Source of the DNA: Candidatus Roizmanbacteria bacterium CG02_land_8_20_14_3_00_36_15
GTDB lineage: Bacteria > Patescibacteriota > Microgenomatia > UBA1406 > GWC2-37-13
Reading direction: 5' to 3'
Length of the DNA stretch: 60,290 bases
Assembly: GCA_002780795.1 (NCBI GenBank)
Contig: PEUF01000039.1
Coordinates: forward strand, 1 to 60,290
Shown here: positions 24,278 to 32,639 of the stretch, one piece after another
Position numbering within the stretch: the first letter of the stretch is position 1
Layout of the letters: every line of letters starts with the position of its first letter
Translations under genes and position numbers: made by a program
Notes under the pieces: generated by a model
Database searches by the model: none
Seen by the model: the letters and a program-made list of their open reading frames with translations, nothing else
Told to the model about the DNA's origin: nothing

Positions 24278-26980
24278 ATGTGCGGAATTGCTGGTTTCTA
24301 TGGTTTTAGAAATGACAATTTAATAAAAAAGATTTCCAAGCAACTAGCCCATCGTGGACCAGACGGCGAGGGTGATTATCTTAGTGACAAGGTTAGTCTT
24401 CTTAATCGGCGTTTAGCGACTATTGATATTAAACGAGGGGACCAGCCGATTTTTAATGAAGATAGGTCGAATGTTGTCGTTTATAACGGGGAGATATATA
24501 ATTTTTGGCAGTTAAGAAAGGAATTAGAAAGATATGGCCATCTATTTAAGACTGAATCCGACACTGAGGTAATCGTCCATAGTTATGAGCAATGGAAAGA
24601 TAATTGTTTTGATCGTTTTAACGGCATGTTTGCCATCGCTCTTTATGATATAAAAAATGATAAGTTGGTGTTGGCTAGAGATCATTTTGGGATAAAACCG
24701 TTATATTTCTCATTATTTAGCGAGTCTCGACAGCAGATTTCTCACTCCAGTGGGTTCCCCCGCGCCAGACGCGGGCATCCCAAGTCGTTCGAAACGGATG
24801 TTTTCGACTCCCATAAATTAATATTTTCTTCAGAAATTAAACCCATCCTTGAATCAGGATTAATTAAAAAAAAACCAAATGACAAAACTATCTATCGTTA
24901 TTTGAGATATCGCGTTCACGACGATCAAAAAGAAACTTTTTTTAATGGGATATATCGGTTGATGCCAGGAGAGATGATGATAGTTCAAAGTTCAAAGTTC
25001 AAATTTCAAAGTTTTACAAAACTTAGAGAGGATCTAATCAAGATAAGAAAAACTAAGAAATTAGGAAATCGGGATGTTGAGAAATTTAGAAAAAAGTTAA
25101 TTGAAGCGATTCGCTTGCGATTAATTTCCGAAGTTCCTGTTGGTACTTGTTTATCGGGTGGTCTTGATTCTTCAACGGTTGTTTCGGCGGTTAATAAATT
25201 ACTTAAGGAAAAGGTTAAAGAATCCCGCTCGGTTGGAAAAATTCAGCAAACATTTTCCGCCGTATTTCCGGAGGGAAGCAATGATGAAGAAAGATATGTT
25301 AATGAAGTTTTAGAGTCTATAAAGTTAGAAAGTCATAAAGTGAAACCTAAGCCTGAAGAATTTTTTAATGAAGTTAAAGAATTTATTAAAACTCAGGAAG
25401 AACCAACGATAAGTACCGGTCCATACGCCCAGTATAAAGTAATGCAGGAAGCTTCAAAACACGTCACCGTTCTTTTGGATGGCCAAGGAGCTGATGAGAT
25501 GATGGCGGGATATCTACCCTATTATTTTGTGTATTTTCGCCAACTGGCAAAAGAAAAAAAATATTTTAAGTTAATAAAGGAACTATTTTTGTCTTACGAT
25601 ATTTTAGCAACGACTTTAATTAAACATTTAGTTAAAGTTTTTGGCTTTAAAAAAGAAATTAATGCAAACGATCTGCTTAATGAAAAATTTTTTAATCAAT
25701 TTAAAGAAGAAAAATTCCTTACAATTGACGATAATTTAAAAAAACGGTTAATTGAGGATATCTTTTATAACAGCCTGCCTTCTTTGTTACGCTACGAAGA
25801 TCGCAACTCGATGAGATATTCGATCGAAGGACGCGTGCCTTTTTTAGATTTTAATTTGTTGCGATATTTATTTAATTTAAGTGATAATGCAATTATCAAT
25901 CTGGGATGGAATAAAAATATATTGCGTCAATCAATGAAACAATTGCTTCCCGAACTGATTTTAAAGAGAAGAAATAAAATTGGTTTTACTACACCAGAAT
26001 ACCAGTGGTTTATGAGAATGAAAAATAAAATTTATCAGATATTTTTGTCTGAAAGTTTTGTTAAAAGAAAGTATTTTAATCAACCAGAGGTTTTAAAAGC
26101 TTTTCAATCATTTATTGAAGGGAAAGTTGATGATACGATGGTGTTTTGGAGGATGTTAAATCTAGAGCTATGGTTGAGGATATTCTTTGATTCAAAACCA
26201 ATTAAAAAATTAACACATTCAAAGATTAACATATTTGGGGAGGCAAATGAGGGAAAGAAACTGGAGGTTGAGGTTGAAGGAAAAAAATATTTAAGATATC
26301 CGGTAAAAACGGAAGTTTTTAAAAAAGGAGATAACATTTCAGACGAAATTGTTACTTTGTTACATGGTTACATTGCTAATAACAATGAAACAATGAGACA
26401 ATGTAACAATAAAAAATGGTTTTTGATTATCTCGGAAAAAATTGTGGCAATTGCTCAAGGTCGATCATACTTTCTTTGGGAGATTAAACCGAATTTTTGG
26501 GCAAAATTACTGTCTAAATACGTTACAAAAACTCCATATGGAATCGGTTTGGGCAGTCCTTGGACGATGCAACTGGCGATTAGGGAAATTGGGGTGATTT
26601 GGGTGATAGTGGCAGCGATAATCGCAGGAATTACCAAGCCTTTGGGTATAAAGGGTGTGTTTTATCGGATTGCCGGCGAAACGGTAAGATCGATTGATGG
26701 GCCGACAGAATATTCGCTTTATCCTTCAAATGTTTCTGCTAAACTGGGACCGAAGGATCCGCAATTAGTCGCCAAAAAAATTGCGGAGCAAGTCCAAAAT
26801 TCAAAGTTCAAAGTTCAAAATTTCTTGGGTGTTGCTATTATCGACGCCAATGATCTGGGTCAAAAAGTTCTAGGTAATTCAACAAACATTTCTAATGAAA
26901 TAATCGAAGATATTTTTAAAGATAATCCAATGGGACAAGCAGATGAGCAGACGCCGATAGTTATAGTATTTAGTATTTAG
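24278..26980 (+). CDS. asnB: asparagine synthase fused to CofE-like gamma-glutamyl ligase domain
   Basis: 900 residues. Residues 1-215 are a class II glutaminase with Cys2 nucleophile (MCGIAGF). Residues 255-630 are the ATP-pyrophosphatase synthase domain (CLSGGLDSSTV; EGRVPFLD). From about 660 to 900 it matches the F420-0:L-glutamate ligase-like (CofE) family: WFLIISEKIVAIAQGRS, TPYGIGLGSPWTMQLAIREIG, GETVRSIDGPTEY, AIIDANDLGQKVLG and DNPMGQADEQTPI. The first half makes asparagine or amidates another carboxylate; the second would form gamma-glutamyl amides. Four DNA elements are inserted in frame (a GC-rich hairpin near residue 165 and three repeats). It leads the cluster with NAD synthase, glutamine synthetase and GatCAB. 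Confidence 0.88.
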   Translation: MCGIAGFYGFRNDNLIKKISKQLAHRGPDGEGDYLSDKVSLLNRRLATIDIKRGDQPIFNEDRSNVVVYNGEIYNFWQLRKELERYGHLFKTESDTEVIVHSYEQWKDNCFDRFNGMFAIALYDIKNDKLVLARDHFGIKPLYFSLFSESRQQISHSSGFPRARRGHPKSFETDVFDSHKLIFSSEIKPILESGLIKKKPNDKTIYRYLRYRVHDDQKETFFNGIYRLMPGEMMIVQSSKFKFQSFTKLREDLIKIRKTKKLGNRDVEKFRKKLIEAIRLRLISEVPVGTCLSGGLDSSTVVSAVNKLLKEKVKESRSVGKIQQTFSAVFPEGSNDEERYVNEVLESIKLESHKVKPKPEEFFNEVKEFIKTQEEPTISTGPYAQYKVMQEASKHVTVLLDGQGADEMMAGYLPYYFVYFRQLAKEKKYFKLIKELFLSYDILATTLIKHLVKVFGFKKEINANDLLNEKFFNQFKEEKFLTIDDNLKKRLIEDIFYNSLPSLLRYEDRNSMRYSIEGRVPFLDFNLLRYLFNLSDNAIINLGWNKNILRQSMKQLLPELILKRRNKIGFTTPEYQWFMRMKNKIYQIFLSESFVKRKYFNQPEVLKAFQSFIEGKVDDTMVFWRMLNLELWLRIFFDSKPIKKLTHSKINIFGEANEGKKLEVEVEGKKYLRYPVKTEVFKKGDNISDEIVTLLHGYIANNNETMRQCNNKKWFLIISEKIVAIAQGRSYFLWEIKPNFWAKLLSKYVTKTPYGIGLGSPWTMQLAIREIGVIWVIVAAIIAGITKPLGIKGVFYRIAGETVRSIDGPTEYSLYPSNVSAKLGPKDPQLVAKKIAEQVQNSKFKVQNFLGVAIIDANDLGQKVLGNSTNISNEIIEDIFKDNPMGQADEQTPIVIVFSI
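24750..24815 (+). repeat. GC-rich palindromic insert in asnB
   Basis: Contains the inverted arms CCCGCG/CGCGGG and the block GCATCCCAAGTCG, which reappears at the 3' end of dedA (near 49487). Translated as an Arg/Ser-rich loop (SSGFPRARRGHPKS) inside the glutaminase domain, where relatives have a short turn. Confidence 0.7.
24983..25012 (+). repeat. TTCAAAG heptamer insert in asnB (1)
   Basis: GTTCAAA repeated three times and then degenerate, in frame as QSSKFKFQS, at the linker between glutaminase and synthase domains. Confidence 0.8.
26348..26410. repeat. ATTGTTAC repeat with inverted partner in asnB
   Basis: Left half ATTGTTACTTTGTTACATGG is answered by an inverted right half ending CAATGTAACAAT. 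It is in frame within the start of the CofE-like domain. Confidence 0.7.
26791..26822 (+). repeat. TTCAAAG heptamer insert in asnB (2)
   Basis: Runs of TTCAAAG in frame as QNSKFKVQN, in a loop of the CofE-like domain just before FLGVAIIDANDLG. Confidence 0.8.
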
Positions 26981-26988
26981 TTTTTTTT

Positions 26989-27930
26989 ATGAAAATACTT
27001 AATAAAAGTCAGTGCAAAAAATTTGTTAATCTGGCTGTTGATAAACTTGGAAAATATATTAAGAAAAATAATCTTAAAGGAATAACAACCGGCATTTCTG
27101 GCGGAATTGACTCGGCGCTAGTGGCGATTATCGGAAAAAAATCAATTGATCGGTTAAACAATCATGGTTATCGATCGAGTTTTAAATATTATTACCTGGA
27201 CTGTCAAAGCGAAGAGGAAGATTTAAAAAAAGCCAAAAGTCTGGCGAAAAAATTTGCGTTCAAATTGGAAATTCTTGACTTAAATCGGTGGTATCTCAAC
27301 TCGCCACTTTTAGAATCGATTCCTAAAAATCATCCAAAAGAAAAGATTGCTCAGGGAAATATTAAAGCTCGGATACGGATGATTAGTTTATACCAAACGG
27401 CTTTGTTAAATAACTATATCTATCTTGATTCTGATGATCTTTCGGAAAAATGGATGGGGTTTTGGACCAGGCATGGTGATGAAGGAGATGTTAAAATTAT
27501 CCAAGAGGTGACCAAGACGGAGGTTTATGACCTCGGAGAGTATTTGGGCGCTCCCGAACCGATTTTATCCGCCGATCCCGGAGACGGTTTAAATGTAACT
27601 AAAGAAAGCTATGCCCACGACCAACTGGGTTTAAAATATATTTACATTGAATATATAATAGGCCGATTTATCAGCGAAGGATTTGATTACAACGGGTCAT
27701 TTAGTCAGCTATATACTGAGAAATGTCAAAATTTAATAAAATCAATCTCCGTGGAAATAAAGAAACCGAAATCAACGATTAAAAAAATTATTAATCAGGC
27801 TTTAAAAACAGCCTACAAAAGGAAGTATGGCGATTACGCGGTAAATTTACTTCCAGATCGAAAAGAGTTTGGTTTTTTTGAGGTTGGCCGTCAAGAATAT
27901 AATCAGAAATATCTGAAGATAATAGGATAG
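26989..27930 (+). CDS. NAD+ synthase-like amidotransferase (ammonia-dependent type)
   Basis: 313 residues of the NAD synthase/GMP synthase ATP-pyrophosphatase family with P-loop TGISGGIDSALVA and AQGNIKARIRMISLYQ. It converts nicotinate adenine dinucleotide to NAD+ with ammonia, and no glutaminase domain is attached. Where most NadE proteins have GTGNKSE, this one has LDSDDLSEKWMGFWTRHGDEGDV, a clear divergence in the substrate loop. It lies 8 bp after asnB and directly before glutamine synthetase, so it may amidate a different acid; NAD synthesis remains the best guess. Confidence 0.75.
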   Translation: MKILNKSQCKKFVNLAVDKLGKYIKKNNLKGITTGISGGIDSALVAIIGKKSIDRLNNHGYRSSFKYYYLDCQSEEEDLKKAKSLAKKFAFKLEILDLNRWYLNSPLLESIPKNHPKEKIAQGNIKARIRMISLYQTALLNNYIYLDSDDLSEKWMGFWTRHGDEGDVKIIQEVTKTEVYDLGEYLGAPEPILSADPGDGLNVTKESYAHDQLGLKYIYIEYIIGRFISEGFDYNGSFSQLYTEKCQNLIKSISVEIKKPKSTIKKIINQALKTAYKRKYGDYAVNLLPDRKEFGFFEVGRQEYNQKYLKIIG

Positions 27931-27998
27931 GGTTGATAAATTATATTATTTTGTTAATATGTCTCCAATGGTTATTTTTTAAAAATTTTTTTAAAAAT

Positions 27999-29345
27999 AT
28001 GGCCAAAGAGAAAATAAATGAGATTCTATCAATAGCAAAAAAGGATAAAATTGCTTTCATCGATCTTCAGTTTAGCGATTTTTTAGGAAACATTAAAAGT
28101 TCGACAATTCCGGTATACAATTTAAAAGATGCGTTAACTTTTGGTGTTTGGATCGACGGATCTTCAGTTGAAGGATTTGCCAGAATTCACGAATCAGATA
28201 TGTATCTAAAGCCTGATCCTGATACTTATGCTATTTTGCCCTGGAGAGATCATCTGGAAGGCGGGAAAGTAGCCCGTTTAATATGCGACGTCTATAAGCC
28301 GAATCATCAACCTTTTGAAGGTGATCCTCGTTATATCTTAAAAAAAGTTCTGCATGAAGCAAACTCATTAGGATTTGAGTATTTTACCGGCCCAGAATGT
28401 GAATTTTTTCTTTTCCCTAAAGACGAACGGGGGAATATTTTGAACTACTCTCAAGGAAATGGATTTTATTTTAATTTAATTATGGATCAAGCTTACACTA
28501 TAAAACGAGAAATTATGGAAGGTTTAAAAATGATGAGAATTGATATAGAGACAAGTACTCATGAAGTGGCTGATAGGCAACATGAGATAGATATTAAGTA
28601 TGGTAATGCTCTTAAAACCGCCGATAATACCATTACTTTAAAGATGGCGACAAAGTTCATTGCGTTTAAACATAATTTTCACGCTACCTTTATGGCAAAG
28701 CCTTTCTTTGGTATAAATGGGAACGGTATGCATACACACCAAAGTCTTTGGAAAAATAAAAAAAATTCATTTTACGACTCAAGAGATAAATATAATTTAT
28801 CAAAGACAGCTTATCAGTTTTTAGCAGGACAGTTAAAATACGTGCGAGAAATAGCGGGCGTATTTGCTCCTACAGTTAATTCATATAAAAGATTGACGCC
28901 AGGCTATGAAGCACCGGTTTATGCTTGCTGGGGAAGAATAAACCGATCAGCCCTTATTAGAGTACCGCAAGTATCAAAAGGCCTCGAAAGTAAATCGATT
29001 AGATTAGAAATCCGATGCCCGGATCCATCCAGCAATCCATACCTTACTTTTGCTGTTTTATTAAAAACTGGTCTTGAAGGAATAAAGAAGGGACTCAAGG
29101 CGCCTAAACCTGTTGAAGAAAATTTATTTGAATTTGATGACGAAAAATTAAAAAAATTTTATATTAGCAAACTACCAGCCAGCTTGGATGAAGCAATTGG
29201 TGAAATTGAAAAAGGTAAAGTCGTTCGTGAAGTCTTCGGCGAACATACTTGGAAAAGGTATATCGAAGCGAAGAAAAAAGAGTGGGATAAGTTTCGTATT
29301 GCAGTCACCGATTGGGAAACAGATAGGTACTTAAAGAATATTTAA
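27999..29345 (+). CDS. glnA: glutamine synthetase, type I
   Basis: 448 residues from the chosen ATG at 27999; a TTG-started extension to 27933 is hydrophobic and not family-like. Beta-grasp and catalytic motifs are present: FTGPECEFFLFP, HEVADRQHEIDIKYGNAL, NGNGMHTHQSLW, and NRSALIRVPQVSKGLESKSIRLEIRCPDPSSNPYL. It makes glutamine from glutamate, ammonia and ATP. The adenylylation-type loop NLYDLP is not seen (ENLFEFDDEKL instead). Glutamine is the amide donor for AsnB upstream and GatCAB downstream. Confidence 0.93.
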   Translation: MAKEKINEILSIAKKDKIAFIDLQFSDFLGNIKSSTIPVYNLKDALTFGVWIDGSSVEGFARIHESDMYLKPDPDTYAILPWRDHLEGGKVARLICDVYKPNHQPFEGDPRYILKKVLHEANSLGFEYFTGPECEFFLFPKDERGNILNYSQGNGFYFNLIMDQAYTIKREIMEGLKMMRIDIETSTHEVADRQHEIDIKYGNALKTADNTITLKMATKFIAFKHNFHATFMAKPFFGINGNGMHTHQSLWKNKKNSFYDSRDKYNLSKTAYQFLAGQLKYVREIAGVFAPTVNSYKRLTPGYEAPVYACWGRINRSALIRVPQVSKGLESKSIRLEIRCPDPSSNPYLTFAVLLKTGLEGIKKGLKAPKPVEENLFEFDDEKLKKFYISKLPASLDEAIGEIEKGKVVREVFGEHTWKRYIEAKKKEWDKFRIAVTDWETDRYLKNI

Positions 29346-29351
29346 TTAGAC

Positions 29352-29357
29352 TATAAT
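29352..29357 (+). promoter_or_regulatory. -10 box before gatC, leaderless spacing
   Basis: TATAAT ends 6 bp before the gatC ATG with no Shine-Dalgarno. It could give the gat genes their own leaderless start. Confidence 0.45.
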
Positions 29358-29363
29358 TCTAAT

Positions 29364-29675
29364 ATGAAAAAGAAGAGTAAGAAAATTATTCTCTCAAGAC
29401 AAGAGATCCTTCATCTAGCTAAATTAGCAAAACTACGTCTAACAGAAAATGAAGTGCAAAAGTTTCAAAAACAACTTTCAGCCATCGTAGATTATTTTAG
29501 TAAACTTAATGAAGTAAATACAGATAATGTTGAACCAGTGAGCCAAATTACGGAACTAGTGAACGAAAACGTTGATGATGAAATTAATTCTATACGAATA
29601 CTTTCGTTAGAAGAGACTTTAAAGAACTCAAAATCCAAAAATAATGATTTTTTTAAAGTAAAATCAATTTTTTAG
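29364..29675 (+). CDS. gatC: Asp/Glu-tRNA amidotransferase subunit C
   Basis: 103 residues. After a Lys-rich start come the GatC helices: LSRQEILHLAKLAKLRLTENEVQKFQKQLSAIVDYFSKLNEVNTDNVEPVSQ. It clamps GatA to GatB. First of the contiguous gatC-gatA-gatB set. Confidence 0.93.
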   Translation: MKKKSKKIILSRQEILHLAKLAKLRLTENEVQKFQKQLSAIVDYFSKLNEVNTDNVEPVSQITELVNENVDDEINSIRILSLEETLKNSKSKNNDFFKVKSIF

Positions 29676-29687
29676 CAAATTTTAGTC

Positions 29688-31112
29688 ATGAATCTATCTA
29701 ATTTAACCATAAAAGAGGCAACGTTAGGATTAAAGAAAAAAAAGTTTAGTTCGAATCAATTAGTAAAAGCTTGTTTAGATAAAATAAAGAAAGTTGAAAA
29801 AAAATTAAACGCTTTTATTACTATCAATGAAAATGGGGCGATCGATCAAGCAAACAACTGTGATTTATATTTTAAAAAGTTTGGCGAAGGTATCTTCGAA
29901 AAAAAACCGCTTTTAGGTATACCGATTGCAATCAAAGATCTTTTTTCGACCAAGGATTTGAAAACAACCGCCGGTTCAATTATTATCAATAAATATATTC
30001 CTCCTTTTGATGCCACAGTAGTAAAAAAATTAAAAAATGCTGGAGCGATCATTGTTGGTAAAACAAACGAAGATGCTTGGGGTCATGGATCTTCAGGTGA
30101 AAATTCTGACCATGGACCAACCAGAAATCCGTATAATTTAGAGAGAGTTCCTGGAGGTTCTAGTAGTGGTTCAGGAGCGGCCGTTGCCTCGGGAGAGTGT
30201 TTTATGGCTACAGGTACCGATACAGGAAGTTCGGTTAGATTACCGGCAGCTTATTGTAATTTAGTTGGGATAAAACCTACTTATGGAAGAGTTTCTCGTT
30301 ATGGAATTATTGCCATGGCTTCTTCATTTGATACCGTTGGACATTTGACAAAAACGGTTTATGATAATGCTTTGACTTTAGAGATAACTGCTGGTAAAGA
30401 TTCTTATGACGCGACGACGGTACCAAAAGATGTACCAAAATACACTCATTATCTCGAAAAAAGTATTGAAGGGTTAAAAATTGGTATTCCCGAAGAATAT
30501 TTTATTAGCGGAATCGATGAGAAAGTCGAAAATAAAATTCTATCAGCAATTAAACAGTTGCAAAAATTAGGAGGTAAAGTTAATAAAATTTCTTTACCGC
30601 ATACAGAATATGCCATGGCAACTTATTATATATTAGTCCCCTCAGAAATTAGCTCTAATTTGTCTAAATTTGATGGAATAAGATACGGAGATGAACGCGA
30701 ACTATTTGGGGATGAAGCAAAAAGAAGGATTATGTTAGGCACATATACTTTATCTTCAGGGTATTATGATGCATATTATTTAAAAGCAGCTAAAGTAAGG
30801 ACTTTAGTTAAACGCGATTTTGAAGAGGCTTTTAAAAAAGTCGATGTTTTGATTGCGCCATCGTCTCCAACTCTACCATTTAAAATTGGAGAAAAAGCTG
30901 CCGATCCTTTGCAAATGTATCTTTCAGATATCTTTCTGTGTCCTGTTAATCTTGCTGGAATGCCTAGTTTAAACGTTCCCATGGGTTTTATTGATGGACT
31001 TCCGGTTGGTATGCAGATTATTGGACAGCAATTCAGTGAAAAATTACTCTATCAAGTGGCTTATAAATATGAAGAAGCAACTCAATATTATAAGATTAGC
31101 CCAAAAATATAA
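29688..31112 (+). CDS. gatA: Asp/Glu-tRNA amidotransferase subunit A
   Basis: 474-residue amidase. The Ser-cisSer-Lys triad is in place: Lys in GIPIAIKDLF, cis-Ser in TGTDTGSSVRLPAAYC, and the signature VPGGSSSGSGAAVASGE. It hydrolyses glutamine and channels ammonia to GatB, which amidates Glu-tRNA-Gln and/or Asp-tRNA-Asn. Normal length; no repeat insert seen. Confidence 0.96.
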   Translation: MNLSNLTIKEATLGLKKKKFSSNQLVKACLDKIKKVEKKLNAFITINENGAIDQANNCDLYFKKFGEGIFEKKPLLGIPIAIKDLFSTKDLKTTAGSIIINKYIPPFDATVVKKLKNAGAIIVGKTNEDAWGHGSSGENSDHGPTRNPYNLERVPGGSSSGSGAAVASGECFMATGTDTGSSVRLPAAYCNLVGIKPTYGRVSRYGIIAMASSFDTVGHLTKTVYDNALTLEITAGKDSYDATTVPKDVPKYTHYLEKSIEGLKIGIPEEYFISGIDEKVENKILSAIKQLQKLGGKVNKISLPHTEYAMATYYILVPSEISSNLSKFDGIRYGDERELFGDEAKRRIMLGTYTLSSGYYDAYYLKAAKVRTLVKRDFEEAFKKVDVLIAPSSPTLPFKIGEKAADPLQMYLSDIFLCPVNLAGMPSLNVPMGFIDGLPVGMQIIGQQFSEKLLYQVAYKYEEATQYYKISPKI

Positions 31113-31120
31113 GTACTTCT

Positions 31121-32584
31121 ATGAATAACTATATACCCGTTATAGGATTAGAGATTCATGTAGAACTAAAGACTAAAAGTAAGATGTTCTGTGGTTGTCC
31201 GGCTGATCATTTTGCCAAGAAGCCTAATTCAATCTGTTGTCCTGTATGTTTAGGACTTCCCGGCGCATTGCCAGTTCCTAATAAAAAAGCGATAGAATGG
31301 ACAATTTTATTGGGAAAAACCTTAGGTTGTGCTATCAACAAAGTTTCCAAGTTTGATCGGAAACATTATTTTTACCCCGACCTGCCGAAGGGATACCAGA
31401 TTAGTCAGTATGATGAACCGATAGCCACGAAAGGAAAACTTTCGTTGCAAATTCAAAGTTCAAAGTTTAAAGTTCAAAATGACAGTTCAAAATTAAAAAA
31501 TGAAGAAAAAACATTCAGAATTCACCGTGTCCATCTGGAAGAAGATACCGGGAAACTAATCCATAAAGGGAATGAAACATTGATTGACTTTAACCGCTCT
31601 GGGGTACCTCTGGTAGAAATTGTCACCGAGCCGGATTTTGATAATGCCGACGATGTCAAAAGATTTTTGGAAGAGTTACAAGTAATCGTTCGCTATCTGG
31701 GTATTTCCGACGCGGACATGGAAAAAGGAAGCATGAGGCTCGAACCAAATATTTCGGTTCGAGAAATCCCAAATCCAAAATCTCAAATTCCAAACATATC
31801 CAAATTACCAATTACTAATTACCAATTACCGAAATATAAAGTTGAGGTAAAAAACATTAACTCATTTCGTTTTGTAAAACAGGCGATAGAGTATGAGATA
31901 GAAAGACAGACTACTTTGTTGGAAAAAGGAGAAACACCGAAACAAGAAACGCGCGGTTTTAATTCAAATAAGCAGATTACCTATAGTCAAAGATCCAAAG
32001 AAGAAGCACATGATTACCGATATTTTCCTGAGCCTGATATTCCACCGATGATTTTTAATGATGATTGGTTAAAACAGATAGAGAAGCAGATACCCGAATT
32101 ACCTCAGGCGAAACTAGAAAGATTCGTTAAAGATTACTCCCTTAAATTTTCTGACGCTTTTATACTCACACGAGATAAAAAACTTAGTAATTACTTTGAG
32201 CAAGTTAATTCAAAATTTAAAATTCAAAATTCAAAGTCTAAATTAAAAATTAAAAATTATTCTCAGTCAATTATTAACTTGATTATTAATAACAAACTGT
32301 CAAAAACTCTAACTATTGGGGAGTTCGTCAATAAAGTTATCGAACTACTGGCGCCAAAAGAAACCGATGAAAAATTACTGGGTGCGACAATTACTCGGAT
32401 AATCGAAACTAACAAGAAAGTTGTTGATGATTATAAATCTGGTAAACAAAATGCAATTATGTTTTTAGTCGGTCAGGTGATGAGAGAGATGAAAGGAAAA
32501 GCAGACGCTAAAATTGTTATTAATATGTTGAAATCCAAAATCCAAAGCTCAAATGTCAGATCATCCCGATTTAATCGGGATTGA
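31121..32584 (+). CDS. gatB: Asp/Glu-tRNA amidotransferase subunit B
   Basis: 487 residues: kinase/amidase core (PVIGLEIHVELKTKSKMFCGC; CPVCLGLPGALPV; VHLEEDTGKLIH; DFNRSGVPLVEIVTEPD) and C-terminal YqeY-like tail (FLVGQVMREMKGKADAKIVINMLK). It activates and amidates the tRNA-bound acid. Four DNA-repeat tracts interrupt or extend it (about residues 109-125, 216-239, 362-380 and the last 17), the most in any gene here. The stop codon itself lies inside the terminal repeat-hairpin. Confidence 0.95.
   Translation: MNNYIPVIGLEIHVELKTKSKMFCGCPADHFAKKPNSICCPVCLGLPGALPVPNKKAIEWTILLGKTLGCAINKVSKFDRKHYFYPDLPKGYQISQYDEPIATKGKLSLQIQSSKFKVQNDSSKLKNEEKTFRIHRVHLEEDTGKLIHKGNETLIDFNRSGVPLVEIVTEPDFDNADDVKRFLEELQVIVRYLGISDADMEKGSMRLEPNISVREIPNPKSQIPNISKLPITNYQLPKYKVEVKNINSFRFVKQAIEYEIERQTTLLEKGETPKQETRGFNSNKQITYSQRSKEEAHDYRYFPEPDIPPMIFNDDWLKQIEKQIPELPQAKLERFVKDYSLKFSDAFILTRDKKLSNYFEQVNSKFKIQNSKSKLKIKNYSQSIINLIINNKLSKTLTIGEFVNKVIELLAPKETDEKLLGATITRIIETNKKVVDDYKSGKQNAIMFLVGQVMREMKGKADAKIVINMLKSKIQSSNVRSSRFNRD
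31447..31498 (+). repeat. TTCAAAG insert in gatB (1)
   Basis: AATTCAAAGTTCAAAGTTTAAAG continues in frame as QSSKFKVQNDSSKLKNE, before the conserved RIHRVHLEEDTG motif. Confidence 0.8.
31765..31838 (+). repeat. AATCCAAA insert in gatB (2)
   Basis: AAATCCCAAATCCAAAATC then ACCAATTACTAATTACCAATT words, in frame as NPKSQIPNISKLPITNYQLP, between SVRE and the conserved VEVKNINSFRFV. Confidence 0.8.
32206..32262 (+). repeat. TTCAAAA insert in gatB (3)
   Basis: AATTCAAAATTTAAAATTC words in frame as NSKFKIQNSKSKLKIKN, in the helical tail domain. Confidence 0.75.
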
Positions 32585-32635
32585 ACTTTGAGCCTGATTT
32601 GAAATTTGGATTTTATCATTTGGATTTATTTATTT
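32528..32635 (+). terminator. repeat-derived hairpin ending gatB
   Basis: Left AAATCCAAAATCCAAAGCTC is answered by inverted GATTTGAAATTTGGATTT words, with a central perfect hairpin ATCCCGATT/AATCGGGAT (32563-32581). The gatB stop is inside. A T-rich tail follows, so it may terminate transcription before dnaE. Confidence 0.5.
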
Positions 32636-32639
32636 AGAA

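Noticed and set aside
24278-26980. F420 biosynthesis from the CofE-like domain
   Set aside because: No other F420 pathway gene is visible, and CofE-like proteins occur in organisms without F420.
27933-27998. N-terminal extension of glutamine synthetase
   Set aside because: It needs a TTG start and adds hydrophobic residues not found in this cytoplasmic enzyme.
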